Shown here: one piece after another, positions 1 to 10,500 of the stretch
Numbering within the stretch: the first letter of the stretch is position 1
Layout: each line of letters starts with the position of its first letter
DNA from: Pedobacter sp. FW305-3-2-15-E-R2A2
Lineage (GTDB): Bacteria > Bacteroidota > Bacteroidia > Sphingobacteriales > Sphingobacteriaceae
Direction of reading: 5' to 3'
DNA: 64,000 bases
Assembly: GCF_038446955.1 (NCBI RefSeq)
Contig: NZ_CP151803.1
Location: forward strand, 5,146,001-5,210,000
Program-made: the position numbers and the translations under genes
Notes under the pieces: generated by a model
Seen by the model: the letters and a program-made list of their open reading frames with translations, nothing else
What the model was told of the DNA's origin: nothing
Database searches by the model: none

Positions 1-1
1 C

Positions 2-694
2 TATGAGCTACCTGCCGCTGTAAATGCAACATTAAAAGTGGACGGTAAAGAGGAATTAAAATTAACCTCAGCTTACGAGTTTAATGCAGATGGTACGCCT
101 TTAAAAACAAACGTAAACCTGGCTTTAGGTTCATTTACCCTAAAAATTGATGTAGGTAATGATTTAAAAGTATTAAAATCAAGCGTTTCCATTTCCAAAG
201 GAACTGAAACTTTGTTTAGCCTCAACACTACAGGAAATGGCAATACAAACTTTAACCTGATTAAAGATGCCGAAAGGTTTGGAGACCTGTTAAAAGATGC
301 AAATACATCTATGCAGATCATGAACATTCAGGTTGCCGGTCAGATCGATATTAAAGCAATAGATGATGCCACTAAAGCAAATGAAAACCTTCCGGAAAAA
401 GAAAGGTACAAAAAGGATGCTGAGGCCTATACTGCCAACTCTAATATCCTTGCTTTCTATAAAGCAGAAAATGCAATCATTGCTAAATCGGAGTTTGTAT
501 CTGTCGAAAATTCTTATTCCTATACCTATTATGATTACGAAAAGAAAGAAAACGTTACGATAACGCAATACTATTACAATATGGAGCCTCGCCTGGTATT
601 TAAAGATGGTTCTAAGTTAAGCATGGAAGCATTCAAGTCCTCTGGTTTCAGCAAACTGGCTAAAGAGTTTGAAGACTATGCCAAACGTTTCTAA
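2..694 (+). CDS. Hypothetical protein, 3' fragment (5' end outside window)
   Basis: The reading frame is open from base 2 to the TAA at 692-694, so the gene begins left of the window; 230 residues are visible. A GTG at 38 gives an apparent start, but the twelve upstream in-frame codons are uninterrupted, so I treat it as internal. The visible part has alternating strand-like segments of hydroxyl and hydrophobic residues (first 85 residues), then a charged helical stretch, and a Tyr-rich segment near visible residues 170-190 (YSYTYYDYEK). No catalytic motif is recognisable. This resembles the C-terminal half of secreted or lipoprotein-type hypothetical proteins of Bacteroidota, but without the N-terminus neither a signal peptide nor a family can be assigned. 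It ends just before a strong bidirectional terminator and converges with the DUF4249 gene. Confidence 0.7.
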   Translation, partial: YELPAAVNATLKVDGKEELKLTSAYEFNADGTPLKTNVNLALGSFTLKIDVGNDLKVLKSSVSISKGTETLFSLNTTGNGNTNFNLIKDAERFGDLLKDANTSMQIMNIQVAGQIDIKAIDDATKANENLPEKERYKKDAEAYTANSNILAFYKAENAIIAKSEFVSVENSYSYTYYDYEKKENVTITQYYYNMEPRLVFKDGSKLSMEAFKSSGFSKLAKEFEDYAKRF

Positions 695-711
695 AACAAA
701 GCACAGCAGAT

Positions 712-749
712 AAAAAAAGGCGAAAGATGATCACTCTTTCGCCTTTTTT
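712..749. terminator. Bidirectional rho-independent terminator
   Basis: A 15-bp perfect stem (712-726 region against 735-749, core GGCGAAAGA/TCTTTCGCC) with a 7-nt loop, flanked by A-run and T-run. It sits between the convergent hypothetical gene (ends 694) and the DUF4249 gene, whose stop codon (748-750) overlaps the stem. It can terminate transcription from both sides. Confidence 0.9.
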
Positions 750-1593
750 ATTGGGCAATCACCCGGTAAACCGTAGAAGCATAGCCACACCATATTCCTA
801 CTCCAGGCCCTTTAATATTTGTTTTCAGTGCTTTCGTACTTCCAACCAAAGGATTCGATCCATTCAGAACTTCATCCTGCAGGCTGTTCCAGAATTCAAA
901 CCCACTTTGCGGTATCCCCGAAAATTTAACCATTACCGTATCCCCCTTCACAAAATAGGGATCATGTTTATTCGTCAGGTTATTTTCCGGCCCTCTGTTT
1001 ACCTGCAGCTGCAATTCCTTTCCATTAAAATACTGATCATTCTGATTGGAGAGCAATGTGGGTGTGAAATTTTTTGCCTTTTCTAACTTCGTATACAGCC
1101 TGTAGTAATTCTTATCGGCCGCCTCATCCTTAAAACGAATGTTTAACTGGAGATTATTCTTAGGCTTGGAGACAAACCAGATGCTGTCTAAAGGTGTAAC
1201 CTTAGGAATGGAAGTCTCGGCTTCAAGTGTATTGCCCGCATAGGCTACGGTTAACTTATAATTACCTCCCGTAGCCCCTTTCAGGGAGGTCCCTCGATAT
1301 AAAAAGTACGGAAAGTAACGCTTGTCGGTCATCCCGGTCAATACCTCCGTCTCGGTTCCGTCAGAGACGGTTACTTTTGCGTATCGAATCACCACTTCCG
1401 CCAGCTGCGCAGAATCTATGGACGTAAAAAAAGGGAGGTTATGGGTTACAATCACATAAGGATAATCATCCTTCTCAATCCAGCCCTCCACCACAAACCG
1501 GGGTTGATAAGGAGCAGGTTTATCCTGTTTTTTACAGGAGTAAACCATGATCACCAGCAGTATAATAAACACATTTCTACAAAAACTCATCAT
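748..1593 (-). CDS. DUF4249 domain-containing outer-membrane lipoprotein
   Basis: 281 residues. The N-terminus is a lipoprotein signal (hydrophobic residues 7-17, then YSC with the lipidated Cys at 20, followed by KKQ). The body matches the Bacteroidota DUF4249 pattern: FVVEGWIEKDDYPYVIVTHNLPFF near the start, beta-rich Ig-like strands, and a C-terminal segment ending in a short aromatic/Gly motif (GIWCGYASTVYRV). These lipoproteins are habitually encoded next to a TonB-dependent receptor and are thought to sit on the cell surface as its accessory. Here the start codon overlaps the stop of the upstream TonB receptor by four bases (ATGA), so the two are translationally coupled. The substrate is unknown. 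Confidence 0.88.
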   Translation of the reverse strand: MMSFCRNVFIILLVIMVYSCKKQDKPAPYQPRFVVEGWIEKDDYPYVIVTHNLPFFTSIDSAQLAEVVIRYAKVTVSDGTETEVLTGMTDKRYFPYFLYRGTSLKGATGGNYKLTVAYAGNTLEAETSIPKVTPLDSIWFVSKPKNNLQLNIRFKDEAADKNYYRLYTKLEKAKNFTPTLLSNQNDQYFNGKELQLQVNRGPENNLTNKHDPYFVKGDTVMVKFSGIPQSGFEFWNSLQDEVLNGSNPLVGSTKALKTNIKGPGVGIWCGYASTVYRVIAQ

Positions 1594-3926
1594 CTGAAAA
1601 CTACTTTATAATTAATTGCGGGAAGGATGGGAAGCAAGGCGATAGACTTTTCCTGAACAGATACCCTGCCCGTATTCAGGCTTCCCCGGGCCATATAATA
1701 ATTAAACATGGGATTCTTTTTGTTGTACACATTATAGACCGATAAAGACAGCGAGCTCTTATACTTTCCGGTATTAAACTGATACCCGGCAGAAAGATCA
1801 AGCCTGTGATAAAGGGGCATCCTCGAACTGTTATAAGCGCCGTACTCATTCACTACATTTCCCGCAATCAGGTACCTGCTCACCGGTTTGGTATAAGCAT
1901 TACCTGTTGCTAAGGTAAAAAGTGCCGATAAATTCCAGCGCGGGGACAATTGGTAGGCAGACACCAGGGAAAGGTCATGCGTTCTATCGTATTTAAAAGG
2001 AAAAGTCTGACCCCCGTTAATTTCAGCAAATGTCCGTTCAGACCTGGAAAGGGTATAGCTCAGGTATCCGGTAAACTTCCCTTTTTTCTTTTTTAAGAAA
2101 AACTCAGCACCATAACTTTTACCCTTCCCCAGGTAAATATGATCTTCAATTCTAAGGTTATCGAATAGGTTCATGATGCCCCCGGAGAATTCAATTGCAT
2201 TTTTCGTATCCCTGGCATAAAAATCAATATAGCCCTCATAACCGGCATCCGACCATTCCTTAAAAATACCGAGGCTATATTGGTTCCCTTTTTCAGGAGG
2301 AACTCCGCTGATACTGGGCATCCAGAAATCACTTGGAAAATTGGAGGCCGTAACCGGAATCAGGTGGATGGTCTGCACATTTCTGGAATAGGCAAACTTT
2401 AACGCAGTCTGCTTATTCAGATGATACCTGGCTGTAAATGAAGGCTCCAGAAAAAGCGCATCATTCAAGGTCTTACTCCTTGGAAAATAGCTGACTCCGC
2501 CAGTTTTATCGGTGATGCGATAAGGTCCGGTATGACGGTAATAGGTTAACCGCAATCCGCCATAAATACTCAGCCGCTCTGAAAGCCGATAGTCGTCACT
2601 AAGGAACAAAGCCGCTTCATCGGCAAAGTAGGTATTCGCTATTCCATAGTCAAAATCAGTGATCCCATTTTGTGCAAAGGGCGTATTGGGTTTAAATTTA
2701 TGCTGACTAAGGTCTATACCTGCTTTCAGCTGATGCTGGGCCAGATAAACCTGTAAAGCCGAATGGTAAGTAAAATCTCTGATTGCAGATTGAACTCCTG
2801 CTTTAAATCCTTCCTGCTGCATCCCGAAATTAAAATGGTATCCGCTATAACTTAAGGTATTGTCCAGCACTACCTTATCCGAAACCAGGCGGTTCCAATT
2901 GATAGATGCGGCACGATTCTGCCAGTCCATTCCATTGTTAATCCCGAACCTCCGGATGTCAAAACCAAAATCATCACCCCCCATATAAAAAGTGGCAAAC
3001 AAACGGTCCTTTTTTGTTAAAGACAAAGCAGACGAAAAGTTCAGGTCATAAAAGTCATACTTCAACCGGTTGCTGAATTCATCTCTGTTTTCCAGCCGGT
3101 TTACAATTGGCCATACGGAATGGTTCATAAATGTTTTCCGCATAGCGGTTGAAAAGGACCAGTTCTTTGTGATTGGAACCTTCAGGCTCAAACTCGCAGC
3201 CAGCATGCTCAGCTCTGCTTCCAGCCTTAAAGAATCTGCGACCTCGGGATTGCTCTTAATGTCAATCACGGCAGATAACCTTCCGCCATATTCCGATGGA
3301 ATACCTGACTTATAAAATTTCACCTGCGCTACGGCATTGCTGTTAAATACAGAGAAAAATCCAAGAAGATGCGAAGGGTTATAAACGACAGAATGGTTAA
3401 AAAGTACCAGGTTCTGACCGGAGCTGCTGCCCCGAACAAAGAGCCCTGCATTTCCTTCTCCCCCATTCCCGATTCCCGGCAGGGTCTGGATCGTCTTGAT
3501 CAGGTCATGCACCCCTAAAAAAGCAGGCGCTTTCTTCAAATCGGCCGCCTTTAGCAGATGGTAATTGTTGAGGTTACTTTGCAAGACGCCCTGCTCAGAA
3601 CTGATCTGAACTTCGTTTAAGAATTGGGTATTTGTTTTTAGATAAAAAGTCTGGTGATGGTCTTTCCTGAGCAGCAATTCCGAGCGCAGCTCCACATAAG
3701 ACATATGGCTGATCCGCAGCCCGGTCTTTCCTTTATCCAGCTGCATTTTAAAATAACCGTTTTGATCGGTCACCGTCTGCTGCAGGCCTGATTCTGAATA
3801 AACCCGCGCTCCCGAAATTGCCTTCCTGCCGGAATCAGCCAGCACAATACCCTTTAACAATACTTTCTGGGCCAACCCATTAAAACCCAGCAACAGGAGC
3901 AACAAAACGAGAAACGGTTTAGACAT
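1590..3926 (-). CDS. TonB-dependent receptor with carboxypeptidase-like N-terminal domain
   Basis: 778 residues. Signal peptide 1-19 (Lys then a poly-Leu core, ending GLAQ). Residues about 21-105 form a CarboxypepD_reg-like Ig fold (VLLKGIVLADSGRKAISGARV, DQNGYF). The plug domain spans about 120-225 (LIKTIQTLPGIG, GLFVRGSSSGQNLVLFN, the latter typical of Bacteroidota plugs), followed by a long beta-barrel ending in an aromatic-rich strand (YKVVFR, terminal Arg). There is no STN domain, so it probably does not signal to a FecR. Together with the overlapping DUF4249 gene it makes a two-gene operon for outer-membrane uptake of an unidentified ligand, powered by TonB-ExbBD. It is shorter than typical SusC proteins (about 1000 residues) and has no SusD neighbour. 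Confidence 0.9.
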   Translation of the reverse strand: MSKPFLVLLLLLLGFNGLAQKVLLKGIVLADSGRKAISGARVYSESGLQQTVTDQNGYFKMQLDKGKTGLRISHMSYVELRSELLLRKDHHQTFYLKTNTQFLNEVQISSEQGVLQSNLNNYHLLKAADLKKAPAFLGVHDLIKTIQTLPGIGNGGEGNAGLFVRGSSSGQNLVLFNHSVVYNPSHLLGFFSVFNSNAVAQVKFYKSGIPSEYGGRLSAVIDIKSNPEVADSLRLEAELSMLAASLSLKVPITKNWSFSTAMRKTFMNHSVWPIVNRLENRDEFSNRLKYDFYDLNFSSALSLTKKDRLFATFYMGGDDFGFDIRRFGINNGMDWQNRAASINWNRLVSDKVVLDNTLSYSGYHFNFGMQQEGFKAGVQSAIRDFTYHSALQVYLAQHQLKAGIDLSQHKFKPNTPFAQNGITDFDYGIANTYFADEAALFLSDDYRLSERLSIYGGLRLTYYRHTGPYRITDKTGGVSYFPRSKTLNDALFLEPSFTARYHLNKQTALKFAYSRNVQTIHLIPVTASNFPSDFWMPSISGVPPEKGNQYSLGIFKEWSDAGYEGYIDFYARDTKNAIEFSGGIMNLFDNLRIEDHIYLGKGKSYGAEFFLKKKKGKFTGYLSYTLSRSERTFAEINGGQTFPFKYDRTHDLSLVSAYQLSPRWNLSALFTLATGNAYTKPVSRYLIAGNVVNEYGAYNSSRMPLYHRLDLSAGYQFNTGKYKSSLSLSVYNVYNKKNPMFNYYMARGSLNTGRVSVQEKSIALLPILPAINYKVVFR

Positions 3927-4039
3927 ATCTTACAAAAAACGGGATAGCGCGTTATGTTCGTAAAGAACGTCATTTTTTAGTCAAGGGTACCCATAAAGCG
4001 TAAATAAATCAATAAATAAGATATAAATTTTACATACAA

Positions 4040-5248
4040 TTATTTGCCCAGTAACCGGATGATCATCTCCTCTATTTCCTCATTAAATCCGGAAGTTGCC
4101 CGCATCAAAATTTTACCTTCTTTATCCAGCAGGATTTTTGTCGGAAAAGCAGTGATCCCATAAACCTTAACAATATCCAGGTCCGTCCCTCCTGCATTCA
4201 TGACATGAACCCAATTGATCCCGTCTTTTTTGATCGCCGCCTTCCATGATTTTTCATTTTCTGCTAAACTTCCGCCCTTTTCTTGTGCAACCGCAACGAT
4301 CTCCAGCCCTTTATCTTTATAGCGCTGATAAAGTTCTTTCAGATGAGGATGGGTTTCCCTGCAGGGTTTGCACCAGCTGCCCCAGAAATCCAGTAACACC
4401 AGTTTCCCTTTAAAATCGCTGAGTTTAATAGATTTTCCAAATTGATCTTTCCTGCTAAAATCAACTGCTTGTTTTCCGGAAGCAGTAATCTTCAGCTGCT
4501 CAATTCTCCGGCTAATCTCCGCCGCTTCCATCGTCGATTTAAAAACCGGCGACAATGCAGCATAAGCCTTCGCATAGCTGTCGGCCGTATACATTTCCGG
4601 GATCTCACTGAGCTCAAACATACTGATAAAAGAACCCGGATGATCTGCAATGAATTTCCTTCTCATCAGCAGTTTTTCCCTCGCCATAGCCACCCCTTTT
4701 GTCCGGATCAAATCATAAAAAGCAGCGCTGTCTTTCTGATAATCCAGCTTGCCCAATTCGGCAGAGAGGGCCTCTTCTCCAATATCTTTGTTCAGCATGG
4801 TCTTTAAAAGCCCATAATCCTCATTGGTCATGTCGCCTGAAACTTTGGCCTCTGCCAGCTTTTCAAAAGCTCCTGTGATCATTAAGTCCGACTGATGTAC
4901 AAAGAACCTGATGCCTTCATTCGGTTCTCCTTCCGGAGGATAAAACTGCAGGTTGAATCCAACAGGCTGTTTTTGCTTTTTTATTTTAAAGCTAAACTGA
5001 TCATCTGCGACCTGGACAGTTACCTGCGATTGCCGGGTATCCCATGGGATCAGTCGGCCAGTTTGGTTCCCCAATCCTTTTAACCGGCCGGAAATCGTCA
5101 GGCTAAAATCAGGTGCCATCCTGCCAATGCGGCTGGCCCTCACTTTGCATAAAGTAATGGAGTCCCTTCCCTGAATCCGAAACCTTTGTTCCTGGGCGAT
5201 GCTGCTCAGTGAGAGCAGCATCAGGAACGACAGCATTATTTTCTTCAT
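4040..5248 (-). CDS. TlpA-like periplasmic thioredoxin (TlpA3 of the SusCD operon)
   Basis: About 402 residues from the start I chose. The signal peptide MKKIMLSFLMLLSLSSIAQ is followed by a beta-rich DUF4369-like domain (about 20-120), a helical linker, and a TlpA/AhpC-type thioredoxin fold with redox motif WCKPC at about 292-296, the FKGKLVLLDFWGSWC strand before it, and the cis-Pro loop ITAFPTK near the end. These proteins are extracytoplasmic thiol-disulfide oxidoreductases. A longer reading from 5269 adds MRLTKKE, but that overlaps the upstream gene; the start at 5248 lies 7 nt after the upstream TAA, behind GAAAGAA. It is the last gene of the SusC/SusD operon and the third thioredoxin in it. 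Confidence 0.87.
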   Translation of the reverse strand: MKKIMLSFLMLLSLSSIAQEQRFRIQGRDSITLCKVRASRIGRMAPDFSLTISGRLKGLGNQTGRLIPWDTRQSQVTVQVADDQFSFKIKKQKQPVGFNLQFYPPEGEPNEGIRFFVHQSDLMITGAFEKLAEAKVSGDMTNEDYGLLKTMLNKDIGEEALSAELGKLDYQKDSAAFYDLIRTKGVAMAREKLLMRRKFIADHPGSFISMFELSEIPEMYTADSYAKAYAALSPVFKSTMEAAEISRRIEQLKITASGKQAVDFSRKDQFGKSIKLSDFKGKLVLLDFWGSWCKPCRETHPHLKELYQRYKDKGLEIVAVAQEKGGSLAENEKSWKAAIKKDGINWVHVMNAGGTDLDIVKVYGITAFPTKILLDKEGKILMRATSGFNEEIEEMIIRLLGK

Positions 5249-5255
5249 TTCTTTC

Positions 5256-6107
5256 TTAGTTAACCGCATTACCTATCGCCTGAAGATCAATCTGGTAACG
5301 TGTTTTATAATAATCTACAATAAGCTTATATTTATAGAAAAACCGCCCTTTAGGGTCATTAACCGGATTGAAAAGCGTTGCTTCCATCTCTTTATAGGAA
5401 TGGGAGGCAATGTACCTGATGTAATCACCAAAATCCTCCATCATTGCCATCGTATAGCTGATGTTAAATACACCATAATCTTTCTTATTAAAATCATTGA
5501 CCATTGCATAGTCTGTTGCAGTAAGAAATAAGGGGGCAAGGTCCAGTTTCCCGGTCTGAATTGCCTGCAACCAGAACTCCCGGTGTAAATCACCTTTCAT
5601 CAACAGCAATTCTTCCGGACTTAGCTGCCCAAGACGGGAAGAGGCATGACCAAACGCAAGATGACTGATAGAACCCGCAGTATTTTCAGGATGATCAAGG
5701 GTATCTACACGACCGGTCTGTGGATCTGAAATCACCTTCCGGATCTTATCAGACAGGATAATTTTATAAGGAAGCGCCTTTTTCAGGAACACTTCCGGAT
5801 AATGGCTAAAAAGATGCTTATTCAGCGCTTCAAGGGCAGGAGCAATATAGGCTTCATCACCGGGCTCAGCTACATAAGGGATATTTCCGGTAACGTTCCA
5901 GCGAAAATCTTTGCTGTTGAATTTGTAAAGGATATAGGTTCCGTATTTTTGATAAAAATCAAGAATACTACGGTCATAGGGATGGTCGCCTTGCGGAAGT
6001 TTATATTCGGGCTCAAATTTATCCGTCTGAACAGGCGCTTCCTTTTTACAGGCGGTCATGACCAGTAATGCAAGGAAAAATACCGTAAATAAAGTGTTTG
6101 ATTTCAT
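5256..6107 (-). CDS. Mx1-like (putative zinc metallopeptidase family) lipoprotein, apparently without HExxH
   Basis: 283 residues. Lipoprotein signal with Cys at residue 20 (MTACKKE). The C-terminal pattern (NPVNDPKGRFFYKYKLIVDYYKTRYQIDLQ) and the N-terminal pattern (DRSILDFYQKYGTYILYKFN) resemble the SusCD-associated Bacteroidota lipoproteins called putative zinc-binding metallopeptidase (Peptidase_Mx1). Family members usually show HHEFAHILHQ; at the matching place this protein reads LHREFWLQA, keeping the Glu but losing both HExxH histidines. I infer a non-catalytic, perhaps binding, role. It starts 10 nt after the SusD stop and precedes the third TlpA gene, so it belongs to the same operon. 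Family assignment is from pattern memory, not a profile search. Confidence 0.7.
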   Translation of the reverse strand: MKSNTLFTVFFLALLVMTACKKEAPVQTDKFEPEYKLPQGDHPYDRSILDFYQKYGTYILYKFNSKDFRWNVTGNIPYVAEPGDEAYIAPALEALNKHLFSHYPEVFLKKALPYKIILSDKIRKVISDPQTGRVDTLDHPENTAGSISHLAFGHASSRLGQLSPEELLLMKGDLHREFWLQAIQTGKLDLAPLFLTATDYAMVNDFNKKDYGVFNISYTMAMMEDFGDYIRYIASHSYKEMEATLFNPVNDPKGRFFYKYKLIVDYYKTRYQIDLQAIGNAVN

Positions 6108-6117
6108 AGTCTTATGC

Positions 6118-7545
6118 TTATTTCCCTACACGAAGGGCAGGCTTTGGATTATCAGTTAATTTGGTGTTCAGCTTCAATGCTTCCTGAGGAATCTGCAGCA
6201 GATAAGCCGGATCATGGTCCAACAGGTCATACCTTAAACGCAGGTTCGCATTTTCATAAAAATAATGGCTGATCTTAGGCATTTCTTGCCGGCGGAGGTC
6301 AAACCAACGGTGCTCTTCCTCCCAGGCAAACTCCCTGCGCTTTTCTGCAAAACATTTCTGTAATAAATCAGCTGCATTGCTGTAGACCCAATCCGCATAA
6401 TACTCCGTAGAGAAACGCTTTTTACGTAAACTGTTCAGATCAGCAATGGCCAGATTTCCTGCTCCGGCATCACCAGCTTTATTTAACCTCGCATAAGCTT
6501 CTGCCCTGTTCAATAGCGCTTCTGAAATACGCAAAGCATGAGCTACCTTTAGTTCCTGACTTCCTTTGCGGGCCCGTTTAAGGAGGTTCTTTCCATTGAA
6601 GTAAATCGTTGTCCTCAGGTCTCCCTTTTCAAACAGGCCAAGAAGTTCAGGAGAAAGCTGATAATTACTGAAATCCAGATCATTAAAAGTCACATCACTC
6701 TGGTTTCCAAAAGCCCATAACGTTTCAGGATTATTAGCAGAAACCACACTTTTAAGCTCCTGTCCCGGGGGCCCCCAACTGTTCAGGTCGGCTATATTGT
6801 ATTTATTTTGCAGGGCTACAGTAGCAGAGGCAATTGCTTTTTCCCATGCTCCCATATGCAGGTACACACGCGAAGCCAGTAAATGACCAGCCAGACTACT
6901 GATCCTGTAAGGTCCTCCGTTTTTTTTGCTGCGTTCCAGTTCATCAATTCCATCCACCAGATCTTTTGTAATCTGCGCATACACCTCTTTTACGGTATTG
7001 CGGGTTTTACCTTCGGTAGATACTCCTGAGCTAAGCATCAAGGGTACACCAGGGTCCTGATCCGGATTGGAACGCGAGTCGGTAAAGGGTTTAGCGTAAA
7101 AGTTAACGAGCTTAAAATAATACAAAGCCCTCAACAGGTGTGCCTGTCCCCTTACATTGTCTTTTTCTTCAGGAGTTCCGCTTACCTTTTCCGAGTAATC
7201 CAGTGCCACATTACAAATTTGTATGCATTTATAATACAGCTGCCAGGGCCCCAGCCTCAGATTACTTCCAACCAGGTTAAACTCCTGGTCTGGTTGCCAG
7301 GTAAAGGTATAAAAACTAGCTTTGATCCCTGGTATAAGCGCTTTTTGCTCTTTATCATCGTCCAGAAAGAAAGGTTGTATGCTAATGGAGATTCTTGGAT
7401 AACCTTCACCCAGCAACAATTCATTGAGCGATTCCGCTGTTTTGGGAATGACCTCCGTCCGGGCTCTTTCTTCCAGGAATTTTTTACAGGAAACCAATCC
7501 CATGCATGGGATCAGTACAGAAAGAAGAAGTATATATTTTTTCAT
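6118..7545 (-). CDS. SusD/RagB-like outer-membrane nutrient-binding lipoprotein
   Basis: About 475 residues from MKKYILLLSVLIPCMGLVSCKKFLE; the lipidated Cys follows LVS. An upstream in-frame start at 7623 would add 26 residues and run into the susC gene, so I reject it; the chosen start lies 7 nt after the SusC stop. SusD hallmarks are visible: KKFLEERARTEVIPKTAESLNELLLG at the N-terminus, TPR-like helices (QAHLLRALYYFKLVNFYAKPF, then DPGVPLM), RISEALLNRAEAYARLNKAG and the C-terminal EKRREFAWEEEHRWFDLRR. SusD proteins lid the SusC barrel and bind the ligand on the cell surface. The ligand cannot be read from sequence; neighbouring peptidase-like genes point to peptides rather than glycans. 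Confidence 0.95.
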   Translation of the reverse strand: MKKYILLLSVLIPCMGLVSCKKFLEERARTEVIPKTAESLNELLLGEGYPRISISIQPFFLDDDKEQKALIPGIKASFYTFTWQPDQEFNLVGSNLRLGPWQLYYKCIQICNVALDYSEKVSGTPEEKDNVRGQAHLLRALYYFKLVNFYAKPFTDSRSNPDQDPGVPLMLSSGVSTEGKTRNTVKEVYAQITKDLVDGIDELERSKKNGGPYRISSLAGHLLASRVYLHMGAWEKAIASATVALQNKYNIADLNSWGPPGQELKSVVSANNPETLWAFGNQSDVTFNDLDFSNYQLSPELLGLFEKGDLRTTIYFNGKNLLKRARKGSQELKVAHALRISEALLNRAEAYARLNKAGDAGAGNLAIADLNSLRKKRFSTEYYADWVYSNAADLLQKCFAEKRREFAWEEEHRWFDLRRQEMPKISHYFYENANLRLRYDLLDHDPAYLLQIPQEALKLNTKLTDNPKPALRVGK

Positions 7546-7552
7546 AATCAGA

Positions 7553-10500
7553 TTAAAAGGATAGGTTAACACTAAGGTTATAGGAAGGGACAATTGGTAA
7601 AGCGGTTCTTCCCACCCCCTCAATTTCCGGATCCTGACCTCTCAGCCTTTTATCAGCAATGACAAAAAGATTGCTTGCTGTTCCTGAGATCGAAGCGGTT
7701 TTGATTTTTGCTTTTTTCAACCAGGCATCAGGCAGCTGATAAGAGAGGTTCATGGAACGACACCTTAAGAAATTACCTGAAACCAGGTTCAGATCGGAAT
7801 GGTCATACATATAATACCTGCTGAAAGGTATCGTGCCAACAAAAGCCTTTCCCTGATTCGGATCCATCAGAAATCCGGGAATATTGGTAAAGGCTTCATC
7901 TCCTGGTTTACGCCAGCGTCCGGAAAGCACTGCAGGCATGTTTTGTTCAGGCATCGGGACCAGCTGTTCCTGACTGCCATATACCGGATTCAACAATCTT
8001 TGGCTGCCGAGGCTAAAACTAAAAGCAAGACCAACTGTAAAAGCCTTATACCTGACAGAAGTAAAGCCTCCACCCATCAGGTCAGGATCACGTTTACCCC
8101 CAATTTTTAAATAATTGATAAAAGGCTGTCCTCTATCCACATTGGGTTCATCTATCCCGTTGAAGAGTGGCTCTCCGTTTTTGGGGTTAAGCCCTTTATA
8201 AGCGAATACATAAAAAGTTCCCTGAGGCTGACCGTTTACTTGTGCAGTTCCGTTAAGGTAATCCTCCACGGTATATGGACTCGCATTGGAGCCTTCCCTG
8301 ATCTGATTGTTATTCTTTCCGATGTTAACGGAAATGTTCCAGGCTAAATCTTTGTTACGAATAGGATTCAGCTTCAACTCTGCTTCATATCCGTAATTTC
8401 TCATACTCCCGCTGTTCATGTACATACTGGCAATTCCATATTCAAGAGGGATCCTTCTTGCAGTGATGATATCGGTTCCCCTTTTGTCATAATAAGAGAA
8501 AGTAAAATCTGCCAGGGAATTGAACAAAGCAGTATGCAATTCCAGGCCATAAGACTTGGTTTTTTCCCAGCGCAAGTCAGGATAAGGCAAAGACTTAAGT
8601 GCCAGGACATATTGCATGGAATTGGGATCAATAGCGGAACCCGCTTCAAGAATCTCGGCAATCATCTCCGGCCCTACATCCTTAACCACATTTCCCTGAA
8701 ATCCATAAGACATTTTAAGGTCGAGTGCAGTGATCACTTTATTGTTCTTTAACCAGGGTTCTTCAACGGCATTCCAAAGCCCGCTTACGCTCCATACCGG
8801 CAGAAAACGTCGGTTTGAATATTGTCCGAAACGGTTAGAAGCATCTGTTCTGATGCTGGAGTTCAGCACATATTTATCTGCAAAACTGTAGGAAGCAATC
8901 GCAAATGCGGATACCGCATTTTGTATCATATTCTTCTTTTTTGGATTCGTGAATAAGTAACTGCCAGGTAATGTGGCAAAACTTTCGCCCCTGTCTCTCA
9001 GGTATCCCGGGTTCAGATTGGCAAAGCCCTGATCGCGTACAGACCTGATTTCCTGCCCCACCATCAGAGTGATCTGATCACGTTCAGAGAAGATCCGCTT
9101 GTTATAATCCAATGAATTCCGTAAGTTATAGGTATAATTTGTACTGTTATCCGTTTGCAGAATTCCTCCAAAAGGCAATACAGAGGCCAGTTCTTCTGGT
9201 CCTCCGGGCATCATACTTCCATAATCATAGCCCCTGTAATTGGCTATATAATTGGTATGCTCGGTAGCAAAAGATTCCGATTGCAAATGATTGGTCCCTG
9301 CACTGATCATGGAATTAGCTCTCAAACCAGGAAGAATCAGGTAATTCAGTGATAATAACCCATTCACCTCTGTATTCTTCACGAGGCTTCCGCTTTCTGC
9401 AATCTCGTTTTGTAAGTTATAATTTAAAAGAGTTCCATTTCCGGTAACATTATTAGTGGTCATTTTGGTAGGATAAAAACTATCTGCAGGAATTGTTCTG
9501 CTCGTTTTCAAAGCATAATCCAATGGATTACTGCTAAAGTATCCATTCGAGGTCCTGAAACTGGAACTCAGGCTGAATTCAACCTTTAAACGGGTGCTTA
9601 GGTCTGCATTTAATTTTAGTCTGCCACCTATCCTTTGCTGCCAGTCTTCTTTTGCAGATCCGGCACTACGGTCGTAAAAGACAGAAGAAAAATACCTTAA
9701 CTTCTCATTTCCGCCAGACAGGCTTACATTTTGTGCCATATTGATGGAATTTTGAAAAAACACATCAAACCAGTTTGTATTCATACGTTCAAATCCAGCT
9801 ACTTTTTCCTGAAACTCCGGTTCTGAAATCTTCCGGTTCATCAGGTCCTGAAAAGCCCCTTCGTAGGAGATAGGGAAGGGTGTACCCAAATAAAAAAGAC
9901 CGTCTTCATAAACTTCCCTCGAAAAGCGAATCCTTTCCTTTGCATTCATGAGCTGCATCCCTGTATAAGAAGGTTTTTGTATAAAACCAATATCTGCATT
10001 ATAGCCAATCACCGGTTTCCCGCTGAGTCCTTTTTTGGTGGTGACCACAATCACTCCATTCGCTGCGCTTGTTCCATAAATGGCCGTGGCAGAGGCATCC
10101 TTCAAAAAAGTAATGCTTTCAATATCGTTCACATTGATCCCACTTACCGAATTCCCCGCCAGACTGGCTTTAGAGAACGAACTTTCTGTATTTACCAAAA
10201 GGTCCTTGATGGCTGGTGATATACCCATCACATTATCAGGATTTGCACTGTCCGGGTTTTCACGGATCACTCCATCTACTACCCAGATTGGATTTGCATT
10301 TCCCATCAGCGTAGAAGTACCCCGGATTCTTAAACGAGGTACCGCATTGGGACTCCCCGAATTGGTGATTACAGAAAGACCGGGAACCTTTCCCTGTAAC
10401 ATGGCGGTAATATTCGGTACTCCAGGTTGCTTTACATCGGCTGCTTTTAAGGTATAAGTAGAGCCAGCCAGCATCCGCTTGCTGACCTCCTGATAACCGG

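Noticed and set aside
727..1086. Plus-strand frame of 119 codons opposite the DUF4249 gene
   Set aside because: It is a shadow of a strongly supported minus-strand gene, with no signal or family pattern.
7546..7623. Longer SusD start at 7623
   Set aside because: It would overlap the susC gene and place 26 residues ahead of an evident lipoprotein signal peptide.
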